NCBI GenBank assembly: GCA_022452145.1
Contig: JAKURY010000007.1
Coordinates: forward strand, 31,189 to 95,188
Length of the DNA stretch: 64,000 nucleotides
Direction: 5' to 3'
Origin: Acidimicrobiales bacterium
GTDB taxonomy: Bacteria > Actinomycetota > Acidimicrobiia > Acidimicrobiales > MedAcidi-G1
Shown: positions 35,997-44,501 of the stretch, piece after piece
Layout of the letters: each line of letters starts with the position of its first letter
Position numbering within the stretch: the stretch's first letter is position 1
Program-made: the position numbers and the translations under genes
The notes under the pieces: model-generated
Databases searched by the model: none
The model's input: the letters and a program-made list of their open reading frames with translations, nothing else
Told to the model about the DNA's origin: nothing

Positions 35997-38225
35997 ATGA
36001 ACGAGCGCAGACTCCGTCCCAACCACGCGGTAATCGGCCTCGGAGTACTCGTCGCACTGTTCACAGCCGCATCCGGCGTCGCCTCGGTGGTGAACGGGTT
36101 CCACGACGACTCCCCGGTCACCCGCGAGGTCTTCGCCAACGTCCCCGGTCCACTGAAGCTGGCCTTCTACACGGTCATCCCGGTGCTGATCATCTACGGG
36201 GCGGTGCTGTTCTCGTACCGGGTCCAAAACTGGCAGCGGGGCACCCCGGACAATCGGTCCACCAACGCCGGCAACGCCAGGCGGCGCTTCGGCGACTTCC
36301 GGTCGGGCGTGTACATGCAGACCCTGCTTCGTGAACCGGCGGCCGGCGTCATGCACGCCCTCATCTACTTTCCCTTCCTCATCCTGCTGGCCGTCACCAC
36401 GGTGCTCGAGGTCAACCACCAGGTCCCGGAATCGATCAAGTTCCTCCACGGCGACGTGTACCGGGCCTACACGGCGGTGGGCGACATTGCCGGGGTGCTC
36501 TACCTGGTCGGCGTGGTGTGGGCGATGCTCCGCCGCTACGGCCCCCCGCGGTTCCGCCCCTATCGGATCCGCATCAAGTCGAAGCCGGAACACGCCGCCG
36601 TGCTCCTCGTCTTCCTGGCCATCGGCGTTACCGGATTCGGAGCCGAGGCATTCCGCATCGCGCTGCAGGACTCGCTGGGCGGCCACGGGGCCGAGGCCGA
36701 GACGTGGTCCGTCGTCGGCTATCCGCTGGCCATGGCCATCGTGGGGTCCGACTGGCTGGTCGGTGACCTGGCCGGGTGGCACCAGGGCTGGTGGATCGCC
36801 CACGTGACATCGTTCATGGCTTTCCTGGCCCTGCTGCCAATAACCATGATCCGGCACATGTTCACCTCGCCGCTGAACATGTACCTGACTGACAGGGACC
36901 GCCCCAAGGGCGCCATGAAGGCGATGCCGAACCTCATGGAGACCGAGTTGGAGAGCTTCGGGGTCTCAACCATCGAGGAGTTCACCTGGAAGCAGTTGCT
37001 GGACACCGACTCGTGCACGATGTGCGGACGCTGCACCAGCGTCTGTCCGGCACACGCTACCGGCAAGCCGTTGGACCCCCGTGAGATCGTGCTGAAGGCC
37101 GGCGAGGTGATGGCGGCCACCGGCACGCCGGTGGTGTCGCCACCCATCGGCACCGACGCCGAGATCTCGGTGCCGGCCAACTGGATGTTCGACCGGATCA
37201 CAGGTGACGAACTCTGGGCCTGCACGTCGTGTCGGGCCTGCGATGAGATCTGCCCGGTCAACATCGAGATCCTGGACAAGATCCTCGACATGCGGCGGTA
37301 CCTGTCGCTAATGGAGTCGGACTTCCCCAGTGAGCTGGGAAGCGCCTACCGCTCCATGGAGAACTCGGGAAACCCGTGGGGACTCTCCCAGAGCGAGCGC
37401 GCCGACTGGATCGGCGACATCGAGGGAATCGACGTCATCGACGGCGGCGACCCTCTGGAGTCCGAGTACCTCTACTGGGTGGGCTGCGCCGGCTCGTTCG
37501 ACGACAAGAACAAGAAGGTCTCCAGGGCCATGGCACAGCTGATGCAGCGCGCCGGGGTGTCGTTCTCGATCCTGGGACCGTCCGAGATGTGCACGGGCGA
37601 TCCGGCCCGACGGTCCGGCAACGAGTACATCTTCCAGATGCTGACCATGCAGAACGTCGAGACGCTCAACTCGATGGGCGTGAAGAAGATCGTCACCCAG
37701 TGCCCGCACTGCTTCAACACGCTGGCCAACGAGTACCCGCAGCTCGGCGGCCACTACGAGGTGGTACACCACAGCCAGCTCCTGGAGTGGCTCATCGACC
37801 AGGGGAAGTTGGACATGAGCAGCGCACGCCTCGACGAGCGGATCGTCTACCACGACTCGTGCTACCTGGGTAGGCACAACGACGTCTACCAGGCGCCCCG
37901 CCGTGTCATCGGCAGCCTGGGCGGCGTCCAGGTTGTGGAGGCGGAGCGCAGCGGGACCAAGGGGATGTGCTGTGGTGCCGGCGGCGGCCGAATGTGGATG
38001 GAGGAGGACATAGGCAAGAACATCAACGTCGAACGGTCGCAGGAGCTGCTAGCCACCGGCGCCACCCGCATCGCCACCGCATGCCCGTTTTGCTACGTCA
38101 TGATCGACGACGGCGTGAAGGGCGAGGGCGTGGAGGAGGACCAGGTGAAGGTCGGCGACATCGCCCTCCACGTACTGGACGCCATAAGGGCCGGCGAGGC
38201 GGCCGCGGCCGACGCCACGTCCTGA
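35997..38225 (+). CDS. Membrane-anchored iron-sulfur oxidoreductase (heterodisulfide reductase-like)
   Basis: A 742-residue protein. The N-terminal 290 or so residues have about five membrane helices resembling the haem-binding gamma subunit of nitrate/heterodisulfide reductases. Two 4Fe-4S motifs follow, CTMCGRCTSVCPA and CTSCRACDEICPV, then two CCG-type domains (YWVGCAGSFD... and YHDSCYLGRHN...GMCCGAGGG). It resembles mycobacterial Rv0338c-type iron-sulfur reductases that feed electrons, possibly from ETF, to the quinone pool; that role is inference. TAGTCT at 35982-35987 is a likely -10 box nine bases before the ATG. Confidence 0.88.
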   Translation: MNERRLRPNHAVIGLGVLVALFTAASGVASVVNGFHDDSPVTREVFANVPGPLKLAFYTVIPVLIIYGAVLFSYRVQNWQRGTPDNRSTNAGNARRRFGDFRSGVYMQTLLREPAAGVMHALIYFPFLILLAVTTVLEVNHQVPESIKFLHGDVYRAYTAVGDIAGVLYLVGVVWAMLRRYGPPRFRPYRIRIKSKPEHAAVLLVFLAIGVTGFGAEAFRIALQDSLGGHGAEAETWSVVGYPLAMAIVGSDWLVGDLAGWHQGWWIAHVTSFMAFLALLPITMIRHMFTSPLNMYLTDRDRPKGAMKAMPNLMETELESFGVSTIEEFTWKQLLDTDSCTMCGRCTSVCPAHATGKPLDPREIVLKAGEVMAATGTPVVSPPIGTDAEISVPANWMFDRITGDELWACTSCRACDEICPVNIEILDKILDMRRYLSLMESDFPSELGSAYRSMENSGNPWGLSQSERADWIGDIEGIDVIDGGDPLESEYLYWVGCAGSFDDKNKKVSRAMAQLMQRAGVSFSILGPSEMCTGDPARRSGNEYIFQMLTMQNVETLNSMGVKKIVTQCPHCFNTLANEYPQLGGHYEVVHHSQLLEWLIDQGKLDMSSARLDERIVYHDSCYLGRHNDVYQAPRRVIGSLGGVQVVEAERSGTKGMCCGAGGGRMWMEEDIGKNINVERSQELLATGATRIATACPFCYVMIDDGVKGEGVEEDQVKVGDIALHVLDAIRAGEAAAADATS

Positions 38226-38270
38226 CCACCCACGGACACAACACCCGGGACCACGGCACGGCAGCCCGGC

Positions 38271-39266
38271 TCAGAGGTCGAAGAACCGGGCGGCGTTGCC
38301 GCCCAGCACCGCTTGCCTCTGGTCGTCGACCAGGTGTGTCGAGGTCTCCACGAGCCTGCCGGGATGCTCCTCGCCCAGTAGGAACGGATCGTCGGATCCC
38401 AACATCACCCGGTCCGCACCCATCACGCTGACAAGCAGGCGCAGGGCCTCGTCGCTGAACACCATCGAGTCGACGCTGAACCGGTCCACGTAGCTGGACG
38501 GCGGCTCGGGGCAGTCGGCCCGCACCAGGTCGCGTCGGCGCCAGGCATTGTCGACCCGCCCCAGTTGGGCGGCGAAGTTGCCGCCTCCGTGGGCGAAGCA
38601 GATCCGCAGGTCGGATGGCAACCGCTCGAAGGCCCCGCTGAGAATCAGCGACAGGATGGCCAGGTGTGTCTCGGCGGGCATTCCGACCAGCCACCGCAGC
38701 ATGTGGGTGGGCATCCGCTCGCCGGCCATGGTGTCCCACGGGTGCACCAGCACCGGTATGGCCTCGGCGGCACAGTGGTGCAAGAACCGCACCATCTCCG
38801 GGTCGTCCAGGTTCCGGCCGCCGACGTGGTTGCCGATGTGCACGCCCACATGACCGTCGGCCACCGACCGAGTCGCCTCGGCACAGGCCCTCTCGACGTC
38901 CTGGAGCGGAACCTGGCAGAGCGGCCTGAGCCGCTCCGGGTGACCGGCGCACATCTCGAGGGCCAGGTCGTTCACCAGCCGGGCCCACGGTGCGGCGACG
39001 ACCGGATCCGACGAGTAGCCGAACAGCAGCGGCGTGGCCGACACGACCTGCACGTCAATCCCGTGCCCGTCCATTCGGGCGATCCGCACCTCAGGATCCC
39101 ACAGCGACGCCTCGACAGGACGAAACTCGGCGTTCCCCGACATGAGGTACCCGGTGCCGTCGCCGTCGTCGCGCAACCACGGCCCGTCGGAACCGAGCAT
39201 CGCCCCCTGGCCCCGGCTGATCCGGGGAAAGAAGTGGGCGTGGACGTCGACGGTCCGCGGGACCAC
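38271..39266 (-). CDS. 2-Amino-3-carboxymuconate-6-semialdehyde decarboxylase (ACMSD-type amidohydrolase)
   Basis: A 331-residue metal-dependent decarboxylase of the ACMSD branch. The metal site begins with HAH (His9, His11), continues with LVHPWDT and FAHGGGN, and ends with GSDDPF. The enzyme turns 2-amino-3-carboxymuconate semialdehyde into 2-aminomuconate semialdehyde. The GTG at 39266 lies four bases after the stop of the dioxygenase that makes its substrate, which supports the specificity. Confidence 0.87.
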   Translation of the reverse strand: MVPRTVDVHAHFFPRISRGQGAMLGSDGPWLRDDGDGTGYLMSGNAEFRPVEASLWDPEVRIARMDGHGIDVQVVSATPLLFGYSSDPVVAAPWARLVNDLALEMCAGHPERLRPLCQVPLQDVERACAEATRSVADGHVGVHIGNHVGGRNLDDPEMVRFLHHCAAEAIPVLVHPWDTMAGERMPTHMLRWLVGMPAETHLAILSLILSGAFERLPSDLRICFAHGGGNFAAQLGRVDNAWRRRDLVRADCPEPPSSYVDRFSVDSMVFSDEALRLLVSVMGADRVMLGSDDPFLLGEEHPGRLVETSTHLVDDQRQAVLGGNAARFFDL

Positions 39267-39270
39267 CGGC

Positions 39271-39789
39271 TCAGCCCGACCCGGGATGGACGACGCCGCA
39301 GTTCGGACAGGTCCGGGCATCGACGTCCGCCGAGAACGCTGCGAACACCGATGGCAGGTCGTCGACGATCGAGGCCACCGCCACCTCGACCCGGTGCAAC
39401 AGGTGGTGGCACCCGTCGCAGAACCACTCGAAGCCGTCGACCACACCGTCCGGGCGGGCGAACTCGACGACGATCCCGATGCCGTCGGGATCGGTGCGTC
39501 GCGGCGAGTGACGGACGTGGGCGGGCAGCATGAACACCTCGCCGGCCCGGATCTCCACGTCACGCGGGGGACATCCCGGTTCCTCCATGAGGCGCAACAC
39601 CATCGACCCCTCCAACTGGTGGAAGAACTCCGGATGGGGATCGTCGTGGTAGTCGACCCGGCTGGTCCCCCCACCCACGACCATCACGTCCATGGGCGAA
39701 TCCGTCCAGAGCAACCGGTTGGCCACCGGCGGCTTCAGCTCGTGACGGTGCTCATCGATCCAGGCCTGCAGGTCGAAGGGGAGTCGCAC
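39271..39789 (-). CDS. nbaC: 3-Hydroxyanthranilate 3,4-dioxygenase
   Basis: A 172-residue cupin ring-cleaving dioxygenase. The iron ligands are likely His48 and Glu54 (YHDDPHPEFF) plus a His near 91-94. A C-terminal rubredoxin-like site, CDGC and CPNC, is typical of the bacterial enzyme. It opens 3-hydroxyanthranilate to 2-amino-3-carboxymuconate semialdehyde, from tryptophan or nitrobenzoate breakdown. It follows the RidA-family gene by three bases. Confidence 0.93.
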   Translation of the reverse strand: MRLPFDLQAWIDEHRHELKPPVANRLLWTDSPMDVMVVGGGTSRVDYHDDPHPEFFHQLEGSMVLRLMEEPGCPPRDVEIRAGEVFMLPAHVRHSPRRTDPDGIGIVVEFARPDGVVDGFEWFCDGCHHLLHRVEVAVASIVDDLPSVFAAFSADVDARTCPNCGVVHPGSG

Positions 39790-39792
39790 GGC

Positions 39793-40209
39793 TCAGGTCC
39801 CCGCCGGAAGGTGTGCCGTGGCCCTCACCTCGATCAGGAGGTGTGGATGGGGAAGCGCCCGCACCGCGACGGTGGTGCGGGTCGGCGCCGCACTGTCGGC
39901 GAAGAAGTAGGCCCACGCCTCGTTCCAGGCATCGAAGTCGTCCATGTCCACCAGGAACGCCGTGACGTCGACGAGGTCGCCCCGGTCCAGGCCGACGGTG
40001 GCCAGCACCCGCTCGACGTTGGCCAGCACCGCCCGGGACTGCACGGCGGCGTCCAGCCGCACCGAACCGTCGGCGGCCACCTCGGCACCTTCGATCGATT
40101 CGTCGACCCGCCGGGCGCTGGTACCGGACACGTACACGTGGTCGCCGGCCGTCCGGACATGGGGAAACGCGCCCCGGGCCTGCGGCAGGGGGTCGGGACC
40201 AACCGTCAC
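39793..40209 (-). CDS. RidA-family protein, probable 2-aminomuconate deaminase
   Basis: A 138-residue YjgF/RidA-fold protein (YVSGTSARR, LANVERVLATVGL, RTTVAVRALPHPHLLIEVRA). Clustered with the dioxygenase and decarboxylase of the 3-hydroxyanthranilate route, it is best read as the 2-aminomuconate deaminase; a general enamine deaminase is the alternative. The GTG at 40209 overlaps the dcd stop as GTGA. Confidence 0.8.
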   Translation of the reverse strand: MTVGPDPLPQARGAFPHVRTAGDHVYVSGTSARRVDESIEGAEVAADGSVRLDAAVQSRAVLANVERVLATVGLDRGDLVDVTAFLVDMDDFDAWNEAWAYFFADSAAPTRTTVAVRALPHPHLLIEVRATAHLPAGT

Positions 40210-40772
40210 CGGTCGAAGTTCTCCCAGTAGCGGCTGGGCCGCGGGCCATCCTGACCCCGGTACTTCGACCCCAGCTCGCTGGAGCCGTAGGGCCGGTCGG
40301 CGGGAGTGGTCATCCGCATGAAGGAGATCTGCCCGATCTTCATACCCGGGTAGAGGGTGATGGGAAGGCTGGCCACGTTGGACAGCTCCAGCGTGAGCTG
40401 GCCGTCCCACCCGGCGTCCACATACCCGGCGGTGGAGTGGATGAGAAGGCCGAGCCGTCCGAGGCTGGACTTGCCCTCCAGGCGGGCCACCAGGTCGTCG
40501 GGTACCGCCACGCGTTCCGAGGTGGAACCCAGCACGAACTCTCCGGGATGGAGCATGAACGGGTCGTCGTCCGACACCTCAACCTGCTCGGTCAGTGCCG
40601 AGAGGTCGGTCCGGACGTCGATGTGGCCCATGGTGTGGTTCCGGAACACAAGGAACCGGTGGTCCAGGTGGAGGTCTATCGAGGACGGCTGCACACACGA
40701 GTCGTCGAAGGGGTCGATGACGATGCGCCCGGCGGCGATCTCTTCGCGGAGGGAGCGGTCGGAGAGGATCAT
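40206..40772 (-). CDS. dcd: dCTP deaminase
   Basis: A 188-residue dCTP deaminase/dUTPase-fold enzyme. MILSDRSLREEIAAG, DLHLDHRFLVFRN and the active-site HSTAGYVDAGWDGQLTLEL are typical. It supplies dUMP precursors for dTTP; actinobacterial members may also hydrolyse dUTP, but this cannot be settled here. A housekeeping gene coupled to a catabolic operon is odd and may reflect chance operon fusion. Confidence 0.95.
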   Translation of the reverse strand: MILSDRSLREEIAAGRIVIDPFDDSCVQPSSIDLHLDHRFLVFRNHTMGHIDVRTDLSALTEQVEVSDDDPFMLHPGEFVLGSTSERVAVPDDLVARLEGKSSLGRLGLLIHSTAGYVDAGWDGQLTLELSNVASLPITLYPGMKIGQISFMRMTTPADRPYGSSELGSKYRGQDGPRPSRYWENFDR

Positions 40773-40818
40773 GGCCCGCCGATGCTAGGCCGGGTCGGGC
40801 GACGCCGCAGCCGGCGTC

Positions 40819-41415
40819 TTAGACGTCGGAGCTGCCGACAGTCCGGCCGGTCCAGGGGTTGGTACCGAAGAACTGGCGGATCAGCGCCTCGTAGTGACCG
40901 AGCGGGTTTGAGTCGTAGCCCGGGTCGAAGGCTGGCGAGTCGTACTCGGAGCAGAACTCCTCGGTGAGGGCGTAGTGCGGCGAGTCGGCATAACGGTCGC
41001 GGGTGTTGCGGTCCATACCGAGATGGTGCCAGAAGTAGTACCCCTGGAAGATGCCGTGGTGCTCCACCATCCAGTGGTTGGCCTCGGACACGAACGGCTT
41101 GAGGATCGCCGCCCCCACATCAGGATGGTTGTACGGAGTGAGCGGATCGCCCAGGTCGTGGAGCAGGGCGCACAACACGTACTCGTCGTCCTGACCGTCG
41201 CGTTCGGCCCGGGTGGCGGTCTGGAGGCTGTGCTCGAGGCGATCGACAGGAAAGCCGCCATAGTCATCGCGCAGGTGTTCGAACTGCTCGAGGATTCGGC
41301 TGGCGAGGACAGCTTCGAGTTCGCCGCGCTGTTCCATGATCAGCATCCAGTCGTCCTGCGTGGACTCCTGGAACGAACGGAACGACGCCCGAGGGGGAGT
41401 GGCCTGGTCGGTCAT
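40819..41415 (-). CDS. HD-domain protein, possible PhnZ/TmpB-like diiron enzyme
   Basis: A 198-residue HD protein. Metal ligands include His62, the HD pair His86-Asp87 (LLHDLGD), and His119-His120 (VEHHGIFQG). The pattern and the extra conserved-looking helix after HH recall the mixed-valence diiron oxygenase subgroup (PhnZ, TmpB), though a phosphohydrolase is equally possible. The start overlaps the VOC gene stop as ATGA, so the two act together. Confidence 0.75.
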   Translation of the reverse strand: MTDQATPPRASFRSFQESTQDDWMLIMEQRGELEAVLASRILEQFEHLRDDYGGFPVDRLEHSLQTATRAERDGQDDEYVLCALLHDLGDPLTPYNHPDVGAAILKPFVSEANHWMVEHHGIFQGYYFWHHLGMDRNTRDRYADSPHYALTEEFCSEYDSPAFDPGYDSNPLGHYEALIRQFFGTNPWTGRTVGSSDV

Positions 41416-41891
41416 GGTGTGTCAAGCATCTTGTCGAATTGTGCCTCGGCCACAGCCGTAGCCTCGGGGTCGGGGCCCGGTCCGGGCGTCGCCAGCGACC
41501 AGTGGTGGCCGTAGGGGTCGACGAGGCGGGCGTAGCGGTCGCCCCAGAACACGTCCTCAGGACCGTGTAGCAGCGTGGCACCGGCGGCCACTGCCCTCTC
41601 GATGGAGGCATCCACGTCGGGGACGTCGCGGTGCAGGCAGACCGGCGTGCCGCCAATTGCGGTGGGCGAGGTGCCCCGGCCACCGTGCATCTCGGGAAAG
41701 TCGTCGACCACAAAGATTACGAACCCGTCGAACGAGACTTCGGCATGGAGCACGCGCCCGTTGTCGAGGGCATGGCGGAACAGTTCCTCGGCGCCGAACG
41801 CCTCCTCGTAGAAGTCGAGCGCCGCGGCAGCGCCGTCCACGCAGATCTCCGGGACGACCTCGGTGCGCATGGGTCGGTGGGTCTCGGCCAT
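41412..41891 (-). CDS. VOC-superfamily protein (glyoxalase/PhnB-like)
   Basis: A 159-residue two-module VOC protein: EICVDGAAAALDFYEEAFG, VLHAEVSFDGFVIFVVDD and DPYGHHWSLAT. PhnB-like members often lack a full metal site and have no known reaction. Co-translation with the HD gene suggests the same pathway. First gene of this pair; 100 bases upstream holds no clear promoter. Confidence 0.85.
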   Translation of the reverse strand: MAETHRPMRTEVVPEICVDGAAAALDFYEEAFGAEELFRHALDNGRVLHAEVSFDGFVIFVVDDFPEMHGGRGTSPTAIGGTPVCLHRDVPDVDASIERAVAAGATLLHGPEDVFWGDRYARLVDPYGHHWSLATPGPGPDPEATAVAEAQFDKMLDTP

Positions 41892-41991
41892 GGTGATCCC
41901 CTTCGCCTCGTCGCGAACCTAGACCGCGCGCCCCATCCGGCACCTGCCAGACGGCTGTGAATCCGGCAAGATCGCTACGCTGGCGGCTCCC

Positions 41992-42065
41992 GCGGGTGTA
42001 GTTCAATGGTAGAACCCCAGCTTCCCAAGCTGATGACGCGAGTTCGATTCTCGTCACCCGCTCCA
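41992..42065 (+). tRNA. tRNA-Gly (anticodon CCC)
   Basis: A 74-base tRNA with acceptor GCGGGTG/CACCCGC, D arm GTTC/GAAC, anticodon loop TTCCCAA (anticodon CCC), T arm GCGAG-TTCGATT-CTCGT and an encoded CCA (42063-42065). The discriminator T before CCA fits bacterial Gly tRNAs. The first anticodon-stem pair is C-A, a mismatch, while the other four pair. It decodes GGG. Confidence 0.95.
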
Positions 42066-42075
42066 CCGGGCCACG

Positions 42076-43545
42076 TCAGCTGCGTCGACCTCCGCGGGCC
42101 TGCTCGGCAGCACGTTTCGCCCGGGTCAGCTCGACCCTCGCCGGCATCTTCCCGTAGTGGGCGTCGAGGGGATAGCAGCCCGAGACCAGGCCGTTGCGGG
42201 GAGCCGTCGTGCAGTCGCTGAACGTGCGACAGACCCGTCGCCTGTCCAGCCCCCGCCCCTCGACCACGTCCGCCGGCAGGTCGTGGTAGCTGAGCGCCAT
42301 CCTCCCGATGCCCACCGCGTCGACCCGCCCCGACCGCACCTCGGCCTGTGCCACGTGCGGCAGCCACTCCTGGAGGTACGAGTACCCGGAACCGACGAAC
42401 ACCAGGTCCGGATGACGGGCCTTCAGCTCTGCGGTGGCATCCAGCAGTCGTACCACGTCGACCAGCGGGTCCTGTGGCGGTAGGTAGCCGTCCGAGGGAG
42501 GGAAGTAGGCCGGCCTCTGGGCATGGGGGCAGTGGTACGGACTACCGGCGGTGGTGCAGACCATCGACACACCGACCTCGGCCAGCAGGGCCAGCAACCG
42601 GTCGGGTTCCTCCAGGTCGATGCCCACCCCGGAGCCGTCACCGCCGAAGGCGTGGCGGTACTCCCCATCCGATGCTGGCACGCCCACGCCGTCCGGTCCG
42701 GCGATGAACGGGACCAGGTCGTAGAGGCTGAGACGCACACCGAGGCCGAGCGCGGGCACCCGTGACCTGATGGCCTCCAGGGTCCGACGGTGGAAGCGGC
42801 TCCGGCCGTCGAGGTCGCCCCCGTACGGACCGGGACGGTCCACACCACTGAGCATCTCGTGGAGGAGGTAGCCGTGGCAGGCCTTCAGGTCGACGAAGTC
42901 AAAGCCTGCATCGGCGGCCATGGCGGAGGCCTCCACGAACCTGTCCGACAGTTCGTCCAGCTCGTCGTCGGAGAGGACGGAGGCATCGGTTATCGGAACG
43001 CGGTGGTCGAGGAGCGGATGTCGATACCCGACACGGGGGACCGGGTTGCCGGAGGGTCGCGACCACCTACCGGAATGGGTGAGTTGCAGTCCGACGAGGA
43101 GGTCGTCGGTACACCCGAACCGCTCGACATGGGCGGCTACCAGCCGGGAACGGAGCCCCGAAAGGTCGTCCACGGCGTCCGCACCCATGCACAGCTGGTT
43201 GGGGTTGGCACGACCGTCGGCACGGACCGCCACGGCCTCGCCACCCCAGACCAGCTTGGCGCCGCTGGTTCCGAACCGTTCCCAACGTCGGCGGACCAGG
43301 TCGGTAGGACGACCGTCGCTCGTGGCGTCCCAGCCCTCCATGGGCAGCACGGCGAACCGGTTTCCGACCGTACGCGTCACCCCGTCGGCCAGCCCTACGT
43401 CGAACGGCCGGGCCAGGGGAGCGTCCGTACCGTCGACCAGCTCGGCATCAAAGCAGAGGTCCAGGCCGACCCCGTCCAGGTGGGCTCGGAACGCGTCGGC
43501 ATCGGCCAGCTTCCGCACCTGGACGATGGGGCGACGGTCTGTCAC
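42076..43545 (-). CDS. Old Yellow Enzyme-like NADH:flavin oxidoreductase
   Basis: A 489-residue FMN TIM-barrel protein of the OYE/2,4-dienoyl-CoA reductase N-domain group. MEGWDATSDGRPTDLVRRRW, LQLTHSGRWSRP, KACHGYLLHEMLS and GGDLDGRSRFHRRTLEAIR are family blocks. After the barrel, CRTFSDCTTAPRNGLVSGC keeps only three of the four cluster cysteines, and the C-terminal FAD/NAD domain is missing. It probably reduces an activated C=C bond. The GTG at 43545 overlaps the DHDPS-family gene as GTGA; it is the last gene of the operon. Confidence 0.87.
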   Translation of the reverse strand: MTDRRPIVQVRKLADADAFRAHLDGVGLDLCFDAELVDGTDAPLARPFDVGLADGVTRTVGNRFAVLPMEGWDATSDGRPTDLVRRRWERFGTSGAKLVWGGEAVAVRADGRANPNQLCMGADAVDDLSGLRSRLVAAHVERFGCTDDLLVGLQLTHSGRWSRPSGNPVPRVGYRHPLLDHRVPITDASVLSDDELDELSDRFVEASAMAADAGFDFVDLKACHGYLLHEMLSGVDRPGPYGGDLDGRSRFHRRTLEAIRSRVPALGLGVRLSLYDLVPFIAGPDGVGVPASDGEYRHAFGGDGSGVGIDLEEPDRLLALLAEVGVSMVCTTAGSPYHCPHAQRPAYFPPSDGYLPPQDPLVDVVRLLDATAELKARHPDLVFVGSGYSYLQEWLPHVAQAEVRSGRVDAVGIGRMALSYHDLPADVVEGRGLDRRRVCRTFSDCTTAPRNGLVSGCYPLDAHYGKMPARVELTRAKRAAEQARGGRRS

Positions 43546-44501
43546 GGCAGCACGCCCAGACGCTCTGCGATGTCCCTGAGCACGTCGACGTCGGCATCCG
43601 GGCGCAGGGTGACGCCGTCGGGGACCCGGCTGGAGCCGATCCAACCCCGGAGTTCCAGGAACAGCGCCGCATCGTGGCGGTAGCCGGGCACGGGCTCCCG
43701 GAACGTGAAGTCGCCCAGTTCCTGCAGCAGGTTGTTCAACTCGAAGAACCCGGGGTCGCCGGTCGCCCACATCCGGTCCCTCTCGGCGAACCGGTCGGGG
43801 GCGAAGGTGCTCAACCCGAGGAGGTAGTCGGAGCCGTACATGACCATGTCGATGGCCAGGTCGTTGCCGGTCAACACCATGAAGTCGGGCCTGGCCTCGT
43901 CGCGTGCCGCAAGCCTCTCCCACTCCGGCACGCGGTCCAGCGAGGAGTGCTTGGCACCCACACAGGCATCGATGCCCAGGAGCTCCCGATAGGCGTCCAG
44001 GTCGTAGATCCGGCCATAGGGCACGAACATCGGCCCCAGCTCGAACGCCAGGAACCGATCGCACTGTTCGGCCAGCGCGGCGTGGGCGCCGACCCAGCCG
44101 TCACCGTCCAGCGCCGTCAGCCCGTGGGTTGGGAAGACGATCGGCAGGCCGCCCCGGGCGGCGATGCGGTCGACCTGGCGGCGGTAGCCCTCCAGGTCGA
44201 ACCGGTCACCGGCCCGGTCGTCAAGGTGGGCGCCCGCCACGAACCCGTCGCTGTTGGCGGCAGCCACCTCCAGGACCCGGTCCCTGGTGGCCTCGTCGAG
44301 CACCTGGACGAAGCCGGTGTCCATGTTCACGGCCGGGGTGAGGCCAGCTCCGGCGGTGCGAGCCACGTGGGAGGCGAGGCCGTCCCAGTCGACGGCGCCG
44401 CCAGCGGTGTGGGGCAGCAGGACGGCCGACATGCCGGTGATGGTCCGTCGGGGACGGACTCGTGCATCCGGATGGGTGACCACAGGCTCGACCGCGTCCA
44501 T
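43542..44501 (-). CDS. DHDPS-family aldolase/dehydratase
   Basis: A 319-residue class I lyase. The Schiff-base Lys is probably K184 in GAKHSS; substrate loops VNMDTGFVQVLDEATRDRVL and VAGAHLDD fit the dihydrodipicolinate synthase/N-acetylneuraminate lyase family. The usual Tyr-containing block is replaced by GPMFVPYG, so the product is not dihydrodipicolinate. In this operon a keto-deoxy sugar acid or similar substrate is likely. The ATG shares a base with the DUF2264 gene stop (TGATG). Confidence 0.85.
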   Translation of the reverse strand: MDAVEPVVTHPDARVRPRRTITGMSAVLLPHTAGGAVDWDGLASHVARTAGAGLTPAVNMDTGFVQVLDEATRDRVLEVAAANSDGFVAGAHLDDRAGDRFDLEGYRRQVDRIAARGGLPIVFPTHGLTALDGDGWVGAHAALAEQCDRFLAFELGPMFVPYGRIYDLDAYRELLGIDACVGAKHSSLDRVPEWERLAARDEARPDFMVLTGNDLAIDMVMYGSDYLLGLSTFAPDRFAERDRMWATGDPGFFELNNLLQELGDFTFREPVPGYRHDAALFLELRGWIGSSRVPDGVTLRPDADVDVLRDIAERLGVLP

